From contig NZ_SVEV01000006.1 in assembly GCF_015057185.1 (NCBI RefSeq), positions 1 through 64,000 of the forward strand: a stretch of DNA of 64,000 bases. Direction: 5' to 3'. Every line of letters begins with the position of its first letter. Position 1 is the first letter of the stretch. The notes beneath the pieces were generated by a model. The model saw nothing but the letters and a program-made list of their open reading frames with translations. It had not been told where the DNA came from and did no database searches. Origin of the DNA: Pseudobutyrivibrio sp. GTDB lineage: Bacteria > Bacillota > Clostridia > Lachnospirales > Lachnospiraceae. Made by a program: the position numbers and the translations under genes. Below, piece after piece: positions 47,864-57,327 of this stretch.

Positions 47864-49288
47864 TTATCTATCGTAAGCTCTCTTACCATTCTCAAGATCA
47901 GTTCTAATCTCTTCAACCTTTTCAGGTGTAAGCTTGTACCAAATCATTGGAACAAGTGAAAGAACACCAATTACAAATGGAATAAGGTTTACTACCGCGT
48001 TGATACCCTGACGAGCTGCCTCTGTCTGCTCAGCATTTGGAACATATCCAACTGCATCAAGAAGAAGAATACCAGCAGCGCCACAAACAGCTGTAGCAAT
48101 CTTTACACCGAATGAAAGCATTGATGCTGCAACGCCTTCCTGACGGCGGCCAAGCTTCCAATCACCATACTCAAGTGAATCACCAACTAAGCCGTAGCAA
48201 ATACCTGAAGCTGAGTTGCAAAGACCACATACGAATGAGATTCCAAGTAATACTGGAATACCAGCGTTTGGAAGAAGGAACATTGCAAGGAAGCCAATGT
48301 TCATTAACATCTGAAGAATGATTAAGTAACCCTTCTTTGTGAACTTGCTAGTTCCCCATGGAAGTAATAAGCTTCCAATAAGCTGTGCAACAGTCATTAC
48401 TGTGAAGAATGTTGCAATGTGCATGAAATCACCTACTACATAAATGATGTAGAATGTGAGAAGTCCCATACGACCAGATACGCAAATAGCGCCAAGGAAT
48501 GTTGCAAGAACAACCATAAGAAGCTGATCGTTCTTTGCGATTTCTCTTAATGATGCAAGGAATCCAAGCTTCTCTGTCTTACCCTTGTTTGAGTGAAGAT
48601 GCTCTGTATATTTTTCCTTGCAGATAGCTCCGCAAATCCAGAATGGAATCATCATGATTACAGCCATGATAATTGCAAATCTAAAGTAACCCTGTGCATC
48701 AGCAGCCTCAACTCCTGGATGAGAAAGCTTTAAAAGAAGAGGTGCAGCTGTTGCTGAAAGGATAATACCGATAATTGAAGAACCTACATTACGGCTTGTT
48801 GCAAGAAGCATTCTTACCTTTGAATCAATTGCAACAACGTTCTGTAGTGCCTGATAAGCAATAGATGCAGCTGTATAAGCCATACCTGTGCCTATGTAGC
48901 AAAGTAAACATACGACTACTTTTGTTGTACCTTCCATTGGCCATACTGTAAATGTAAGAATATTAAATATAGCAAGGAAAGGTGGTGCAAAGAACAAGTA
49001 AGGGCGGAAACGTCCCCATCTTGTATTTGTTCTATCTGCGATAGTCCCCATCATTGGATCATTAATAGCATCCCAAACACGAGCAATTAACATAATTAAG
49101 GAAATTGCTGAAGCTGAAAGTCCAACGATATCTCTGTAGAATAATGTCAGGTAGTTGTTAATCATGTACCATGACATCTGACAGCCTATTTCACCAAAAG
49201 CATACCCAACTGCCAGCTTTGGGCCTGCTTTTTCGATTTTTGGTGCAGCAGCTGCATTATTTGTAGCTGACGTAGATACATCACTCAT
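47864..49288 (-). CDS. GPH-family symporter 2
   Basis: ARVWDAINDPMMGTIADRTNTRWGRFRPYLFFAPP, 12 TM. Confidence 0.92.
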   Translation of the reverse strand: MSDVSTSATNNAAAAPKIEKAGPKLAVGYAFGEIGCQMSWYMINNYLTLFYRDIVGLSASAISLIMLIARVWDAINDPMMGTIADRTNTRWGRFRPYLFFAPPFLAIFNILTFTVWPMEGTTKVVVCLLCYIGTGMAYTAASIAYQALQNVVAIDSKVRMLLATSRNVGSSIIGIILSATAAPLLLKLSHPGVEAADAQGYFRFAIIMAVIMMIPFWICGAICKEKYTEHLHSNKGKTEKLGFLASLREIAKNDQLLMVVLATFLGAICVSGRMGLLTFYIIYVVGDFMHIATFFTVMTVAQLIGSLLLPWGTSKFTKKGYLIILQMLMNIGFLAMFLLPNAGIPVLLGISFVCGLCNSASGICYGLVGDSLEYGDWKLGRRQEGVAASMLSFGVKIATAVCGAAGILLLDAVGYVPNAEQTEAARQGINAVVNLIPFVIGVLSLVPMIWYKLTPEKVEEIRTDLENGKRAYDR

Positions 49289-49457
49289 TTCTAATACCTC
49301 CCTAAGTCATTTGTGATGATAAGATAATAACAACTAAATTTCTACCTAACTTGTCCTAAAAAAAGATTATTTTATAAATCCTTGCGAAAATTCAAAAAAT
49401 CTGTGTATGTTGCAACAAAACGAATCATTCTGTTGCAGACCTCTAGTAAAAGTGCCA

Positions 49458-49513
49458 AAAGCCTGAGTCCCACTTTTATTCACATTGATGAATCAAAGTA
49501 AAACTCAGGCTTT
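49458..49513 (-). terminator. Terminator
   Basis: AAAGCCTGAGT ... ACTCAGGCTTT. Confidence 0.75.
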
Positions 49514-49526
49514 CATTTAGTTATTA

Positions 49527-50597
49527 TTATTCAAAATCTACAGATTTACCTGTACGAGCAGACTCTCTTGCTGCCTCCATGAGACGAAGAACTCGACGTG
49601 TTTCAGGAATCTTTACAAGGAACTCTTCCTGTCCATCGAATGCCTTACGGTAATTCTCAAAGTAATCCTCATGAGTTGTATTTGCAATTGGAAGTGGCTC
49701 TGTAATAAGCTTTCCTTCTGGTGGTGGTCCAAATGAACGTGTAGGACCCGCTGCAGTCATAGTACGCTGACCGCCAACATTCTGAAGCAATCCATTTGTA
49801 CGAACGATTGCCCCCTGTGGATCAAATCCATCAAGGTAAGCAGTTCCCTTATTTCCGCCCATAATCCAATGACGCTCAAACCACTTATTATCCATTTTAT
49901 CTGTAAGGAAATATGTACCAAGCTCAACCTCAGCCATAATTCCATTATCAAACTTCATAAGAATCTTGAAGTAATCATCAACCTCAAAGTTGATTACGTT
50001 TCTAACATCAGCAAATACTGACTTAATCTTTGCGCCTGGCATCATCCAAAGCATCTGATCAAGAAGGTGAACACCCCAGTCAAAGAGCATTCCGCCACCC
50101 TCTGCAATATATACATGCCAATCATGCATATTTCCGTTGAAGCCGTACAAGCTACTCTTGATAGAATAAACATCACCAAGTGTCTCGCTATCGTACACAT
50201 TCTTCATTGTACGGAAATCTTTATCAAATCTTCTCTGATGATGTACAGTAAAGTTAACACCGCACTCATCAACAACCTTTACCATGTCATCAAGCTCTTC
50301 CAAGTTCATAGCAACTGGCTTCTCGCAGATAATATCCTTTCCTGAGCGAGCTGCCTGAATAACAAGGTCATGATGCTGATTATTATTTGCAGCAATAAGT
50401 ACTACATCAACATCAGGGTCGTTAAACATCTCCTCATTATTAGAATATCTCTTAATGCCTTCCTTAACATCCTCAAGCTGCTTAGGGTCAATATCAGAAA
50501 TACCAACTACCTTGTAGCCATCAAGACGAGTAAGCATTGCTTCGTGCTCATGTCCCATAAAGCCATGGCCGATAATACCAATCTTAATTGTCTCCAT
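49527..50597 (-). CDS. Gfo/Idh/MocA family oxidoreductase
   Basis: IKIGIIGHGFMGHEHEAMLTRL, CEKPVAMNLEELDDMV, GGGMLFDWGVHLLDQMLWMM. Confidence 0.93.
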   Translation of the reverse strand: METIKIGIIGHGFMGHEHEAMLTRLDGYKVVGISDIDPKQLEDVKEGIKRYSNNEEMFNDPDVDVVLIAANNNQHHDLVIQAARSGKDIICEKPVAMNLEELDDMVKVVDECGVNFTVHHQRRFDKDFRTMKNVYDSETLGDVYSIKSSLYGFNGNMHDWHVYIAEGGGMLFDWGVHLLDQMLWMMPGAKIKSVFADVRNVINFEVDDYFKILMKFDNGIMAEVELGTYFLTDKMDNKWFERHWIMGGNKGTAYLDGFDPQGAIVRTNGLLQNVGGQRTMTAAGPTRSFGPPPEGKLITEPLPIANTTHEDYFENYRKAFDGQEEFLVKIPETRRVLRLMEAARESARTGKSVDFE

Positions 50598-50768
50598 CGT
50601 TTTTCTCCTTATTAAAAATTTTACACAAAAAAAGTCGATATCTTTTATCTACATAAAATATACCGACTTTCCTCACTTTATTCTCTTATAAACTTCTCAA
50701 AATTTTGTTTTTCATTGCAACCAAATATTTCGTCCCCAAAATCCACGCAATAGGATGACAAAAATATT

Positions 50769-50983
50769 GCAACTCCCACATAGTGGGGCCCTCCCGTCAT
50801 TGCGGGAAAGCTAGCCCCATGCAAATTGCCTACGGCAATGGGGCTGCTGTGGCAGACGGGCAACTCCCACATAGTGGGGCCCTCCCGTCATTGCGGGAAA
50901 GCTAACCCCATGCAAATTGCCTACGGCAATGGGGTTGCTGTGGCAGACGGGCAACTCCCACATAGTGGGGCCCTCCCGTCTGC
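50769..50983 (-). repeat. Tandem 91-nt hairpin repeat (about 2.4 copies), family A composite
   Basis: Copies start at 50769, 50860 and 50951. The two full copies differ only by a compensatory base pair (AGCCCCAT/ATGGGGCT versus AACCCCAT/ATGGGGTT). Confidence 0.92.
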
Positions 50984-50985
50984 TT

Positions 50986-53394
50986 TTAGTACTCAGGGAA
51001 AATGTGGAGTACACAAAATTCCTGTGGTTCCATTTCGAAATCAAGGGTGAGTACGTCGCCCTTAGATTTTTGGCGGATACGGGATAGCTCTGGTACGCAG
51101 CGCTCTTGTAGGTACTTAATGTCGATGCGCTCGAGTTTGCTGTCGTTGTCGAACTTTGACCATTCATCAATGATTGAGCCATGTTCGCGGTTGACGCTTC
51201 GGCGCTTGATGTAGTAGCCTGCATTTTCACTTACGCCGGTGAGCTTTATGTTAAATCTGCGGTTGTCTTTGGTGTTAAAGTAAGCTTTGGCATCTTCTAC
51301 AGAAGACTGGTTTTCTGCATCAATGAAATAGCCTGAGTTGTACCATACTGTGTTGAAGCATATTACCTGGTACTCGTCATCTGCAACCTTTGTAACCATG
51401 TAGTTTTCGCCACGAGCTATTACTTTGCTGCCAAGGTGGTTAAGCATTTTAAGTGCGTAGTAGATTGGCTTTCTGATGGTGTCCTTGGAAAGGATACCGC
51501 CACCTCCATTGATTACATTACGTGCTGCATAGGAGTTAACTTGCCAGTCTGATGCAAGCCAAAGTCCAAATATATCTAGGTCCTTTGCAAACATTACGAT
51601 GTTGCGAAGTAGTATACAGCCTCTAAAGCAACTGTCGTTGAGGTAGTTTTGATTTGAGCATGTAAGGTTCCATTCTGATACAACTAAGTGGTTTCGTGGA
51701 ATGCCTACTTTGTCTAGCATGTTGTAAATGCGCTCTAATTCGTGTCCTTCGAAGTCTTTGTCCTGGGAACGTACAAAATTGGCTTTGCCGCCATCAATGT
51801 CTGTAATCGCCTTTGGAATGTATGGGAATACAATGGCAGAGACAAAGTCTGGCTTGTATTCTGCAGAATATAAGCTCTTAAGAATTTGCTCGTAATCCTT
51901 TGGCTCCTGTATTCCGGCACCACCACAATATCCAAACTGGGCACCAGGAACTAATTCCTTTAGTGTTTTGGAAATATAAGAAAATACGTTAACAAATTCG
52001 TAGCCTCCTTCTAGGTAGAAGCTGTCATAATCATCATGGAAGCCTTCGAGACCTATCTCAAATCTCCATGTGGATAGTTCATTCTCACCGTAACGTCTGA
52101 TAAGGTTTATAAAGAATTGCTTGTATAGGTTTTCCCATACACGCTGATCCTTGTAATTAATTCGAATGTCCTCAAACCATGCAGATTCTTCTGGGTTTGT
52201 AACATTTGCATAAGGTCTGTTTGTAAAATCAAGCCATGGCTTTATACGATTTTCTACAAGGAAATCTAATGCCTGGAATATCATATCAAAGTTGTAATCT
52301 CCAACAGTTTTTCCATCGGAAACCATTGTCTTTGTGTTGAATACCATCCAGATTCTGGCATAGGTAAATCCAATTTCCTTTGCTAGATATTGAATATGGT
52401 ACTGTGTGTTAGCACGAAGAATATCATGGATAAAGCCAACATTAACCAGCTTATTCCAGCAAGGTTTAAGCTCCTCAGTGTTTCTAACATCTACAACTGC
52501 TTCTACAGCAGCATCTGCAGACTTAATCTCCTCGTTATGTCTATATTCTTCTTCGATTTTCTGCTTGATTTCTTCATCGACTACAACATCTTTTTTAACT
52601 GAGCCCTTCATTTTCTGACGATACTCAGTTGGTGCCATGTTATAGATTTCACGGAATACCTTTGTAAATGCACTGGCATTTGAGAAACCACAATCCATGG
52701 CAATCTTTGTCATATTTTTCTCTGTATAAAGAAGCTCATCTATTGCATATCTAGTACGAACCTGGTTAACATACTCTGCAAAATATGTGCCTGTTTGTTT
52801 CTTGAAAAGTCGTGACAAGGTAGAAGTAGATGTGTACATCTGCTTTGCCAAGTCAGACAAGCTAATTCCGTCCTGATAATTTGTGTGAACATAGTGGATG
52901 ATAATCTGAAGCTTTTCGTCAGCATCATAATTCTCGGAAATCTCGGCATTGGTATCATCAATCATGTGGTGCTCAATCAACTCATCCAAAAGCTTGTAAA
53001 GCATACTATACATCAAGCTTTCAGTCTTCTTAAGAGATGTAACATGCTGATATACAATATCTCTGCACAATGAAACAATTTCTAAATATGACTTTGTTTT
53101 GTCCACTGAGCTGTTGCATAGGAAAAAGCTGTTAGGCTTTTTAAGTATGTGAACAAGAATCTGATAATCATACATGATAGAACAAACAATGCTCTTTTCA
53201 ACTGTCTCAATGCTATGCTGAATACTTGAGTTAATAACTAAAACGTCATCTCGCTCTAGTGTGAATACAGAGTCTTTAATTTTTACATTAATAACTCCTT
53301 CAACAACATATAATAACTCAACATCAGTATGAAGATGCTGCGCCTCAGACATGTCCCTATATATATTTACTTTGAATTGGTTGAAGCTATTCAT
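50986..53394 (-). CDS. AraC-family regulator fused to a degenerate GH39 domain (copy 2)
   Basis: Cupin-like N-terminus, AraC HTH (ISLSDLAKQMYTSTSTLSRLFKKQTGTYFAEYVNQVRTRYAIDELL), GH39-like barrel with WRFEIGLEGF and LVVSEWNLT. Confidence 0.9.
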   Translation of the reverse strand: MNSFNQFKVNIYRDMSEAQHLHTDVELLYVVEGVINVKIKDSVFTLERDDVLVINSSIQHSIETVEKSIVCSIMYDYQILVHILKKPNSFFLCNSSVDKTKSYLEIVSLCRDIVYQHVTSLKKTESLMYSMLYKLLDELIEHHMIDDTNAEISENYDADEKLQIIIHYVHTNYQDGISLSDLAKQMYTSTSTLSRLFKKQTGTYFAEYVNQVRTRYAIDELLYTEKNMTKIAMDCGFSNASAFTKVFREIYNMAPTEYRQKMKGSVKKDVVVDEEIKQKIEEEYRHNEEIKSADAAVEAVVDVRNTEELKPCWNKLVNVGFIHDILRANTQYHIQYLAKEIGFTYARIWMVFNTKTMVSDGKTVGDYNFDMIFQALDFLVENRIKPWLDFTNRPYANVTNPEESAWFEDIRINYKDQRVWENLYKQFFINLIRRYGENELSTWRFEIGLEGFHDDYDSFYLEGGYEFVNVFSYISKTLKELVPGAQFGYCGGAGIQEPKDYEQILKSLYSAEYKPDFVSAIVFPYIPKAITDIDGGKANFVRSQDKDFEGHELERIYNMLDKVGIPRNHLVVSEWNLTCSNQNYLNDSCFRGCILLRNIVMFAKDLDIFGLWLASDWQVNSYAARNVINGGGGILSKDTIRKPIYYALKMLNHLGSKVIARGENYMVTKVADDEYQVICFNTVWYNSGYFIDAENQSSVEDAKAYFNTKDNRRFNIKLTGVSENAGYYIKRRSVNREHGSIIDEWSKFDNDSKLERIDIKYLQERCVPELSRIRQKSKGDVLTLDFEMEPQEFCVLHIFPEY

Positions 53395-53467
53395 TTAATC
53401 TCCTTGTATAACTGAACTTTCCCCTATCCCCACTTACTCAAAATTCTAAACCATTATACAACAACAA

Positions 53468-53498
53468 ATAAGGAGAAGCAAAAATTGCTTCTCCTTAT
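53468..53498 (-). terminator. Terminator of the ribose-type ABC operon
   Basis: ATAAGGAGAAGCAA aaa TTGCTTCTCCTTAT. Confidence 0.85.
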
Positions 53499-53532
53499 AA
53501 ACATATATTATCGAGTTAAGATATTGTCCAAT

Positions 53533-54606
53533 TTAGAAATCTTCATTTGTTACAGATGTTACTGTACCGGTCTCAAGGTACTCATCTACTGTATCCGCAT
53601 ATACGAACATTGTACCAGCCTTCTGGATATGACCTGCCTCTAATGAACCATCAAGGAGACCATCGCATACGTAAAGCATTTCTGAAGCTGTATCATGAAC
53701 AGAGCCTGTAAGTACCATACCACGAAGTGGGCACTCATCATTGATAGAAGACTTGATAAGCTCTGCCATTGCGTTATCACCATTGATTGCAAAGATAGCC
53801 ATATCTGAGTAATCCTGAACTGGTGAGCTAAGACCTGTTAAATAGTTGTTAGCACCTGTTGCAAGGTTTGAGTGAGCTGTAAGGATAACCTTTGTAGAGT
53901 CATCTGTTGCATAAAGGTTTTCTACTGCTGACATACCATCATCAACTGTCTCATCCTGGCACTCGATTTCCTTAACAAACTTAGCCTTTGTAGAGAACTC
54001 CTCAATCTTGTCAAGCTCGTCAGCCTGGATAACACCTGTATCAGCTGTGCGGCAAGAAAGAACTACTACAGGAACTGAGTGATCCTCTGCATCTGCATAT
54101 GTCTCATCAATCCACTTGGCTGCAAGCTTACAAGCACAATCTGCAAGCTCTGCATCATCAGAAACCATAAGTGCATCGTACTCTGTTGTTGGAGCAACGA
54201 AAGCTACAAACTTAATACCCTTTTCCTGACACTCAGCAACAATACCATCCATTGACTCTGGTGCAACTGACCAGCAGAAAAGTACATCTACTCCCATAGC
54301 GATAAAGTTTTCGCATGCTTCAATCTGTGTTGTAGGATTGAACTCACCATCTGCATACTGAGCCTCATATCCTGCTTCCTCGAATACTGTTACGAACTCA
54401 TCAGCAAGCATCTGGAAGAAATCTCCACCGAGACCAAATGTTACAAATCCAACCTTTTTGCCTTCGCCTGGCTTACCCTCTGTAGTTGTTGCAGCTCCAT
54501 CATCTGAGCTAGCATTTTCTGAGCTTCCTGCACTGCTACCGCAGCCTACAAATAAAGAGGCTACAAGAGCAACTGCTGTTACTAATGATAATAGTTTCTT
54601 TTTCAT
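53533..54606 (-). CDS. Sugar ABC transporter substrate-binding lipoprotein
   Basis: Lipobox ASLFVGCGS, KKVGFVTFGLGGDFFQMLADEFVTVFEEAGYEAQYADGEFNPTTQIEACENFIAMGVDVLF. Confidence 0.92.
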   Translation of the reverse strand: MKKKLLSLVTAVALVASLFVGCGSSAGSSENASSDDGAATTTEGKPGEGKKVGFVTFGLGGDFFQMLADEFVTVFEEAGYEAQYADGEFNPTTQIEACENFIAMGVDVLFCWSVAPESMDGIVAECQEKGIKFVAFVAPTTEYDALMVSDDAELADCACKLAAKWIDETYADAEDHSVPVVVLSCRTADTGVIQADELDKIEEFSTKAKFVKEIECQDETVDDGMSAVENLYATDDSTKVILTAHSNLATGANNYLTGLSSPVQDYSDMAIFAINGDNAMAELIKSSINDECPLRGMVLTGSVHDTASEMLYVCDGLLDGSLEAGHIQKAGTMFVYADTVDEYLETGTVTSVTNEDF

Positions 54607-54636
54607 TTTTTACCCTCCAATGAAAATTAATTTTAT

Positions 54637-55581
54637 CTATGCCTTTTGCTCTCTATTGCTAAGGTAAAGTGAGAACAGCATGATTAATCCCTTTGCAATG
54701 TACTGTGGATAAGTACCAAGATTAATAAGCTGCATACCATTAGCGAGAACGCCAAGAACATATACTGCTACAATCGCCTTCCAAAGTGTACCTTCTCCAC
54801 CCTTAAGGGCTACACCTGAAAGAACGCAGGCTGTGATGCCTGTAAATTCAATACCAACACCTGTACTTGAATCTGCTGAACCTGAACGTGAAGCAAGAAG
54901 CACAGCTGAAACACCAACTAAAATACCAGCAACTGTAAATGCTAATACTTTTATTTTTGCAACATTAAGACCTGCAAGTCTTGCAGCCTCTGGGTTGTCG
55001 CCTGCCGCATAAACATCTCTACCGATTGATGTCTTTGTGAGAACGAATATTGCTATTGCTACAAGAACAATCATGATAATGATGTTAAGTGGAACAGGAC
55101 CAATTTTTCCCTGACCAATAAACATAAACTCTCTTGGAAGATTGTGGAATGTCTTTGATCCAGAAATCAAATATGAAATACCCTGGAAAATAGCCATTGT
55201 TCCAAGAGTTACAATCATGGCATTACTCTTAAGAACTAAAGTCATAATTCCGTTAAAGCTTCCAAGAACTGAACAAACAATTATTGCAAGAATTACTGCA
55301 ACTGGAACAGATACTGTACCTTCTGCAAGAAGCTTTGTACAAAGTACTGCTGCAACTGACATTTGATAACCAATTGAAAGGTCGCAGCCACCGCTGACCA
55401 TAATGATAAATACCGCTGTCGAGCATACTGCAACGTGAACGTTTTGAACTAAAATATTTGTAATATTAAGTGGTGTCAAAAATGCAGGCGACATCACACT
55501 AAAAAATACAACTAAAACTAAAAGCAATATAACCATTGACCAATCAGCAATGATTTGGCCAACCGATTTTTTATTTTTCAT
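54637..55581 (-). CDS. ABC transporter permease (RbsC-like)
   Basis: FIIMVSGGCDLSIGYQMSVAAV, GRDVYAAGDNPEAARLAGLNVAKIKVLAFTVAG. Confidence 0.95.
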   Translation of the reverse strand: MKNKKSVGQIIADWSMVILLLVLVVFFSVMSPAFLTPLNITNILVQNVHVAVCSTAVFIIMVSGGCDLSIGYQMSVAAVLCTKLLAEGTVSVPVAVILAIIVCSVLGSFNGIMTLVLKSNAMIVTLGTMAIFQGISYLISGSKTFHNLPREFMFIGQGKIGPVPLNIIIMIVLVAIAIFVLTKTSIGRDVYAAGDNPEAARLAGLNVAKIKVLAFTVAGILVGVSAVLLASRSGSADSSTGVGIEFTGITACVLSGVALKGGEGTLWKAIVAVYVLGVLANGMQLINLGTYPQYIAKGLIMLFSLYLSNREQKA

Positions 55582-55595
55582 TTTTATTTCCCCTC

Positions 55596-57080
55596 CTATA
55601 GACCAGATGCTTTCTTTAATATTGTTTCCTGATCAAATTCCGATTTGGAAATTTCACCAGCAACCTTGCCCTCGTGAATAACAATTATTCGCTCAGACAT
55701 TCCTAAAAGCTCCTCCATATCAGAGGAAACCATTATGATACTCTTACCAATTTCTGTAAGCTCATTCATAAGAGTATATATTTCATGTCTTGCACCAACA
55801 TCAATTCCCCTTGTTGGCTCATCAAAAATCAATATGTCTGGATTAGCCGCAAGAACCTTTGCGATAACTACCTTTTGCTGATTACCACCAGACAATCCAC
55901 CCACCTTTTGTCTAAGGTTAGGTGCCTTAATTCGCATTTTTTCCTTATAGCTCTCTGCCACCTCAACTTCCTTTGAGTTGTTCATGACATATTTTCTACT
56001 AAGAGTTTTTAAATTTGAAATAGAAATGTTCCAAATGATTGACTTGTCAAGGAAGCAGCCCTGATATTTTCTATCCTCAGGAATAAGACCTATTCCCTCA
56101 TGCATTGCTTCCTTTGGAGAATGTGGATCAATCTCCACTCCATACTTTTTAATTGTTCCTGAGGTCTTAGGCACTGCACCATAGATCATCTGCATAATTT
56201 CTGTACGGCCTGCACCAACAAGACCTGCAAATCCAAGGATTTCTCCGCGATGGAGATTAAAGCTGATATCCTCCACCCCATTTCCTGTTAGGTGCTCAAC
56301 CTCTAAGATTACCTCATCAGTAGCTGGCTTCTTTTGTGGATATGTCTCAGACAATTCACGACCAACCATGTGCTTAATAAGATCATCCTTGGATGTCTCG
56401 TCAATATTGACTGTGGTTACGTACTGACCGTCTCGAAGAACTGAAACTCTGTCGCAGATTTCAAATAGCTCTTCCAAACGATGTGAAATGTAAATGATTG
56501 TAACCCCATCATTTTTAAGCTGCTTAACAAGCTTGTAGAGATTCTGCTGCTCCGCAACAGTAATAGAAGCAGTTGGCTCATCCATAATGATAAGCTTTGC
56601 GTTTTTGGCAATAGCCTTTGCCAACTCTACAATCTGACGATTTGCCATGGATAAATCTCTAATAAGGGTATTAGGATCAATGTTGCTGTTGAATTTTGCA
56701 AGAAGTTCTTTTGTCTTGTTATATCTTGTTTTATCATCAACAATCAGACCATCCCTTGCTCCGGCAAAAATGTTATCCGCTACTGTTCTAGCCTCTAACT
56801 GAATCATTTCCTGGTAAACAACCGCAATACCCAAATCAATTGCCTGAGATGGTTCCAAATGCGAATACTCTTTACCTTCCATTACCACTGTTCCTGAAGT
56901 AGGCTTGATAGCACCAGAAATAGTTTTGATAAAGGTTGATTTACCCGCTCCATTTTCTCCAACTAAAGCGTGCACTTCTCCCTTTTCAAAAGAAATTGAC
57001 ACATTATCAAGAGCCTTAACACCAGGATAATCTTTGGTAATATTTTTAAGCGCTAATATTTCCGTAAAAAATCCCCCCAT
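55596..57080 (-). CDS. Sugar ABC transporter ATP-binding protein (RbsA-like, tandem ATPase)
   Basis: Two ABC domains: GENGAGKSTFIKTISG; LSGGNQQKVVIAKVLAANPDILIFDEPTRGIDVGA. Exact start uncertain. Confidence 0.95.
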   Translation of the reverse strand: MGGFFTEILALKNITKDYPGVKALDNVSISFEKGEVHALVGENGAGKSTFIKTISGAIKPTSGTVVMEGKEYSHLEPSQAIDLGIAVVYQEMIQLEARTVADNIFAGARDGLIVDDKTRYNKTKELLAKFNSNIDPNTLIRDLSMANRQIVELAKAIAKNAKLIIMDEPTASITVAEQQNLYKLVKQLKNDGVTIIYISHRLEELFEICDRVSVLRDGQYVTTVNIDETSKDDLIKHMVGRELSETYPQKKPATDEVILEVEHLTGNGVEDISFNLHRGEILGFAGLVGAGRTEIMQMIYGAVPKTSGTIKKYGVEIDPHSPKEAMHEGIGLIPEDRKYQGCFLDKSIIWNISISNLKTLSRKYVMNNSKEVEVAESYKEKMRIKAPNLRQKVGGLSGGNQQKVVIAKVLAANPDILIFDEPTRGIDVGARHEIYTLMNELTEIGKSIIMVSSDMEELLGMSERIIVIHEGKVAGEISKSEFDQETILKKASGL

Positions 57081-57234
57081 TTCCTATTCTGTTTTGTTCT
57101 TTGCTGGAAATATATCCAGCATTTTTTGTTATAATTGCCTTTATTTTGATTCTAAATGAGTTTATTTTTGTCCACTTTGATAAAAATGATGTTTTCTTTG
57201 TTTTTTTTGCATGGTTTTCTTGAGGCAAAAAAAC

Positions 57235-57263
57235 ATGCAACAAATCACCCATATTTGTTGCAT
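57235..57263. promoter_or_regulatory. Inverted repeat operator candidate between rbsA-like and cstA-like genes
   Basis: ATGCAACAAAT-cacccat-ATTTGTTGCAT, 11-bp perfect arms. Confidence 0.75.
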
Positions 57264-57327
57264 GTAATCCAAATTAAAAATATTATGCTAAAATGATGTT
57301 AACAATAAATTTTTCTAGGAGGTTATC

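Noticed and set aside
49527-50597. Myo-inositol dehydrogenase assignment
   Set aside because: The Gfo/Idh/MocA family is certain but the substrate is not; no other iol genes are nearby, so no gene symbol was given
50769-50983. CRISPR array
   Set aside because: The 91-nt units are contiguous with no unique spacers, and no cas genes are present
50678-51230. Short ORFs on both strands (64 aa, 139 aa, 74 aa) with repeated MWELPVCHS / GLLWQTGNSH segments
   Set aside because: They are translations of the 91-nt hairpin repeat, not genes
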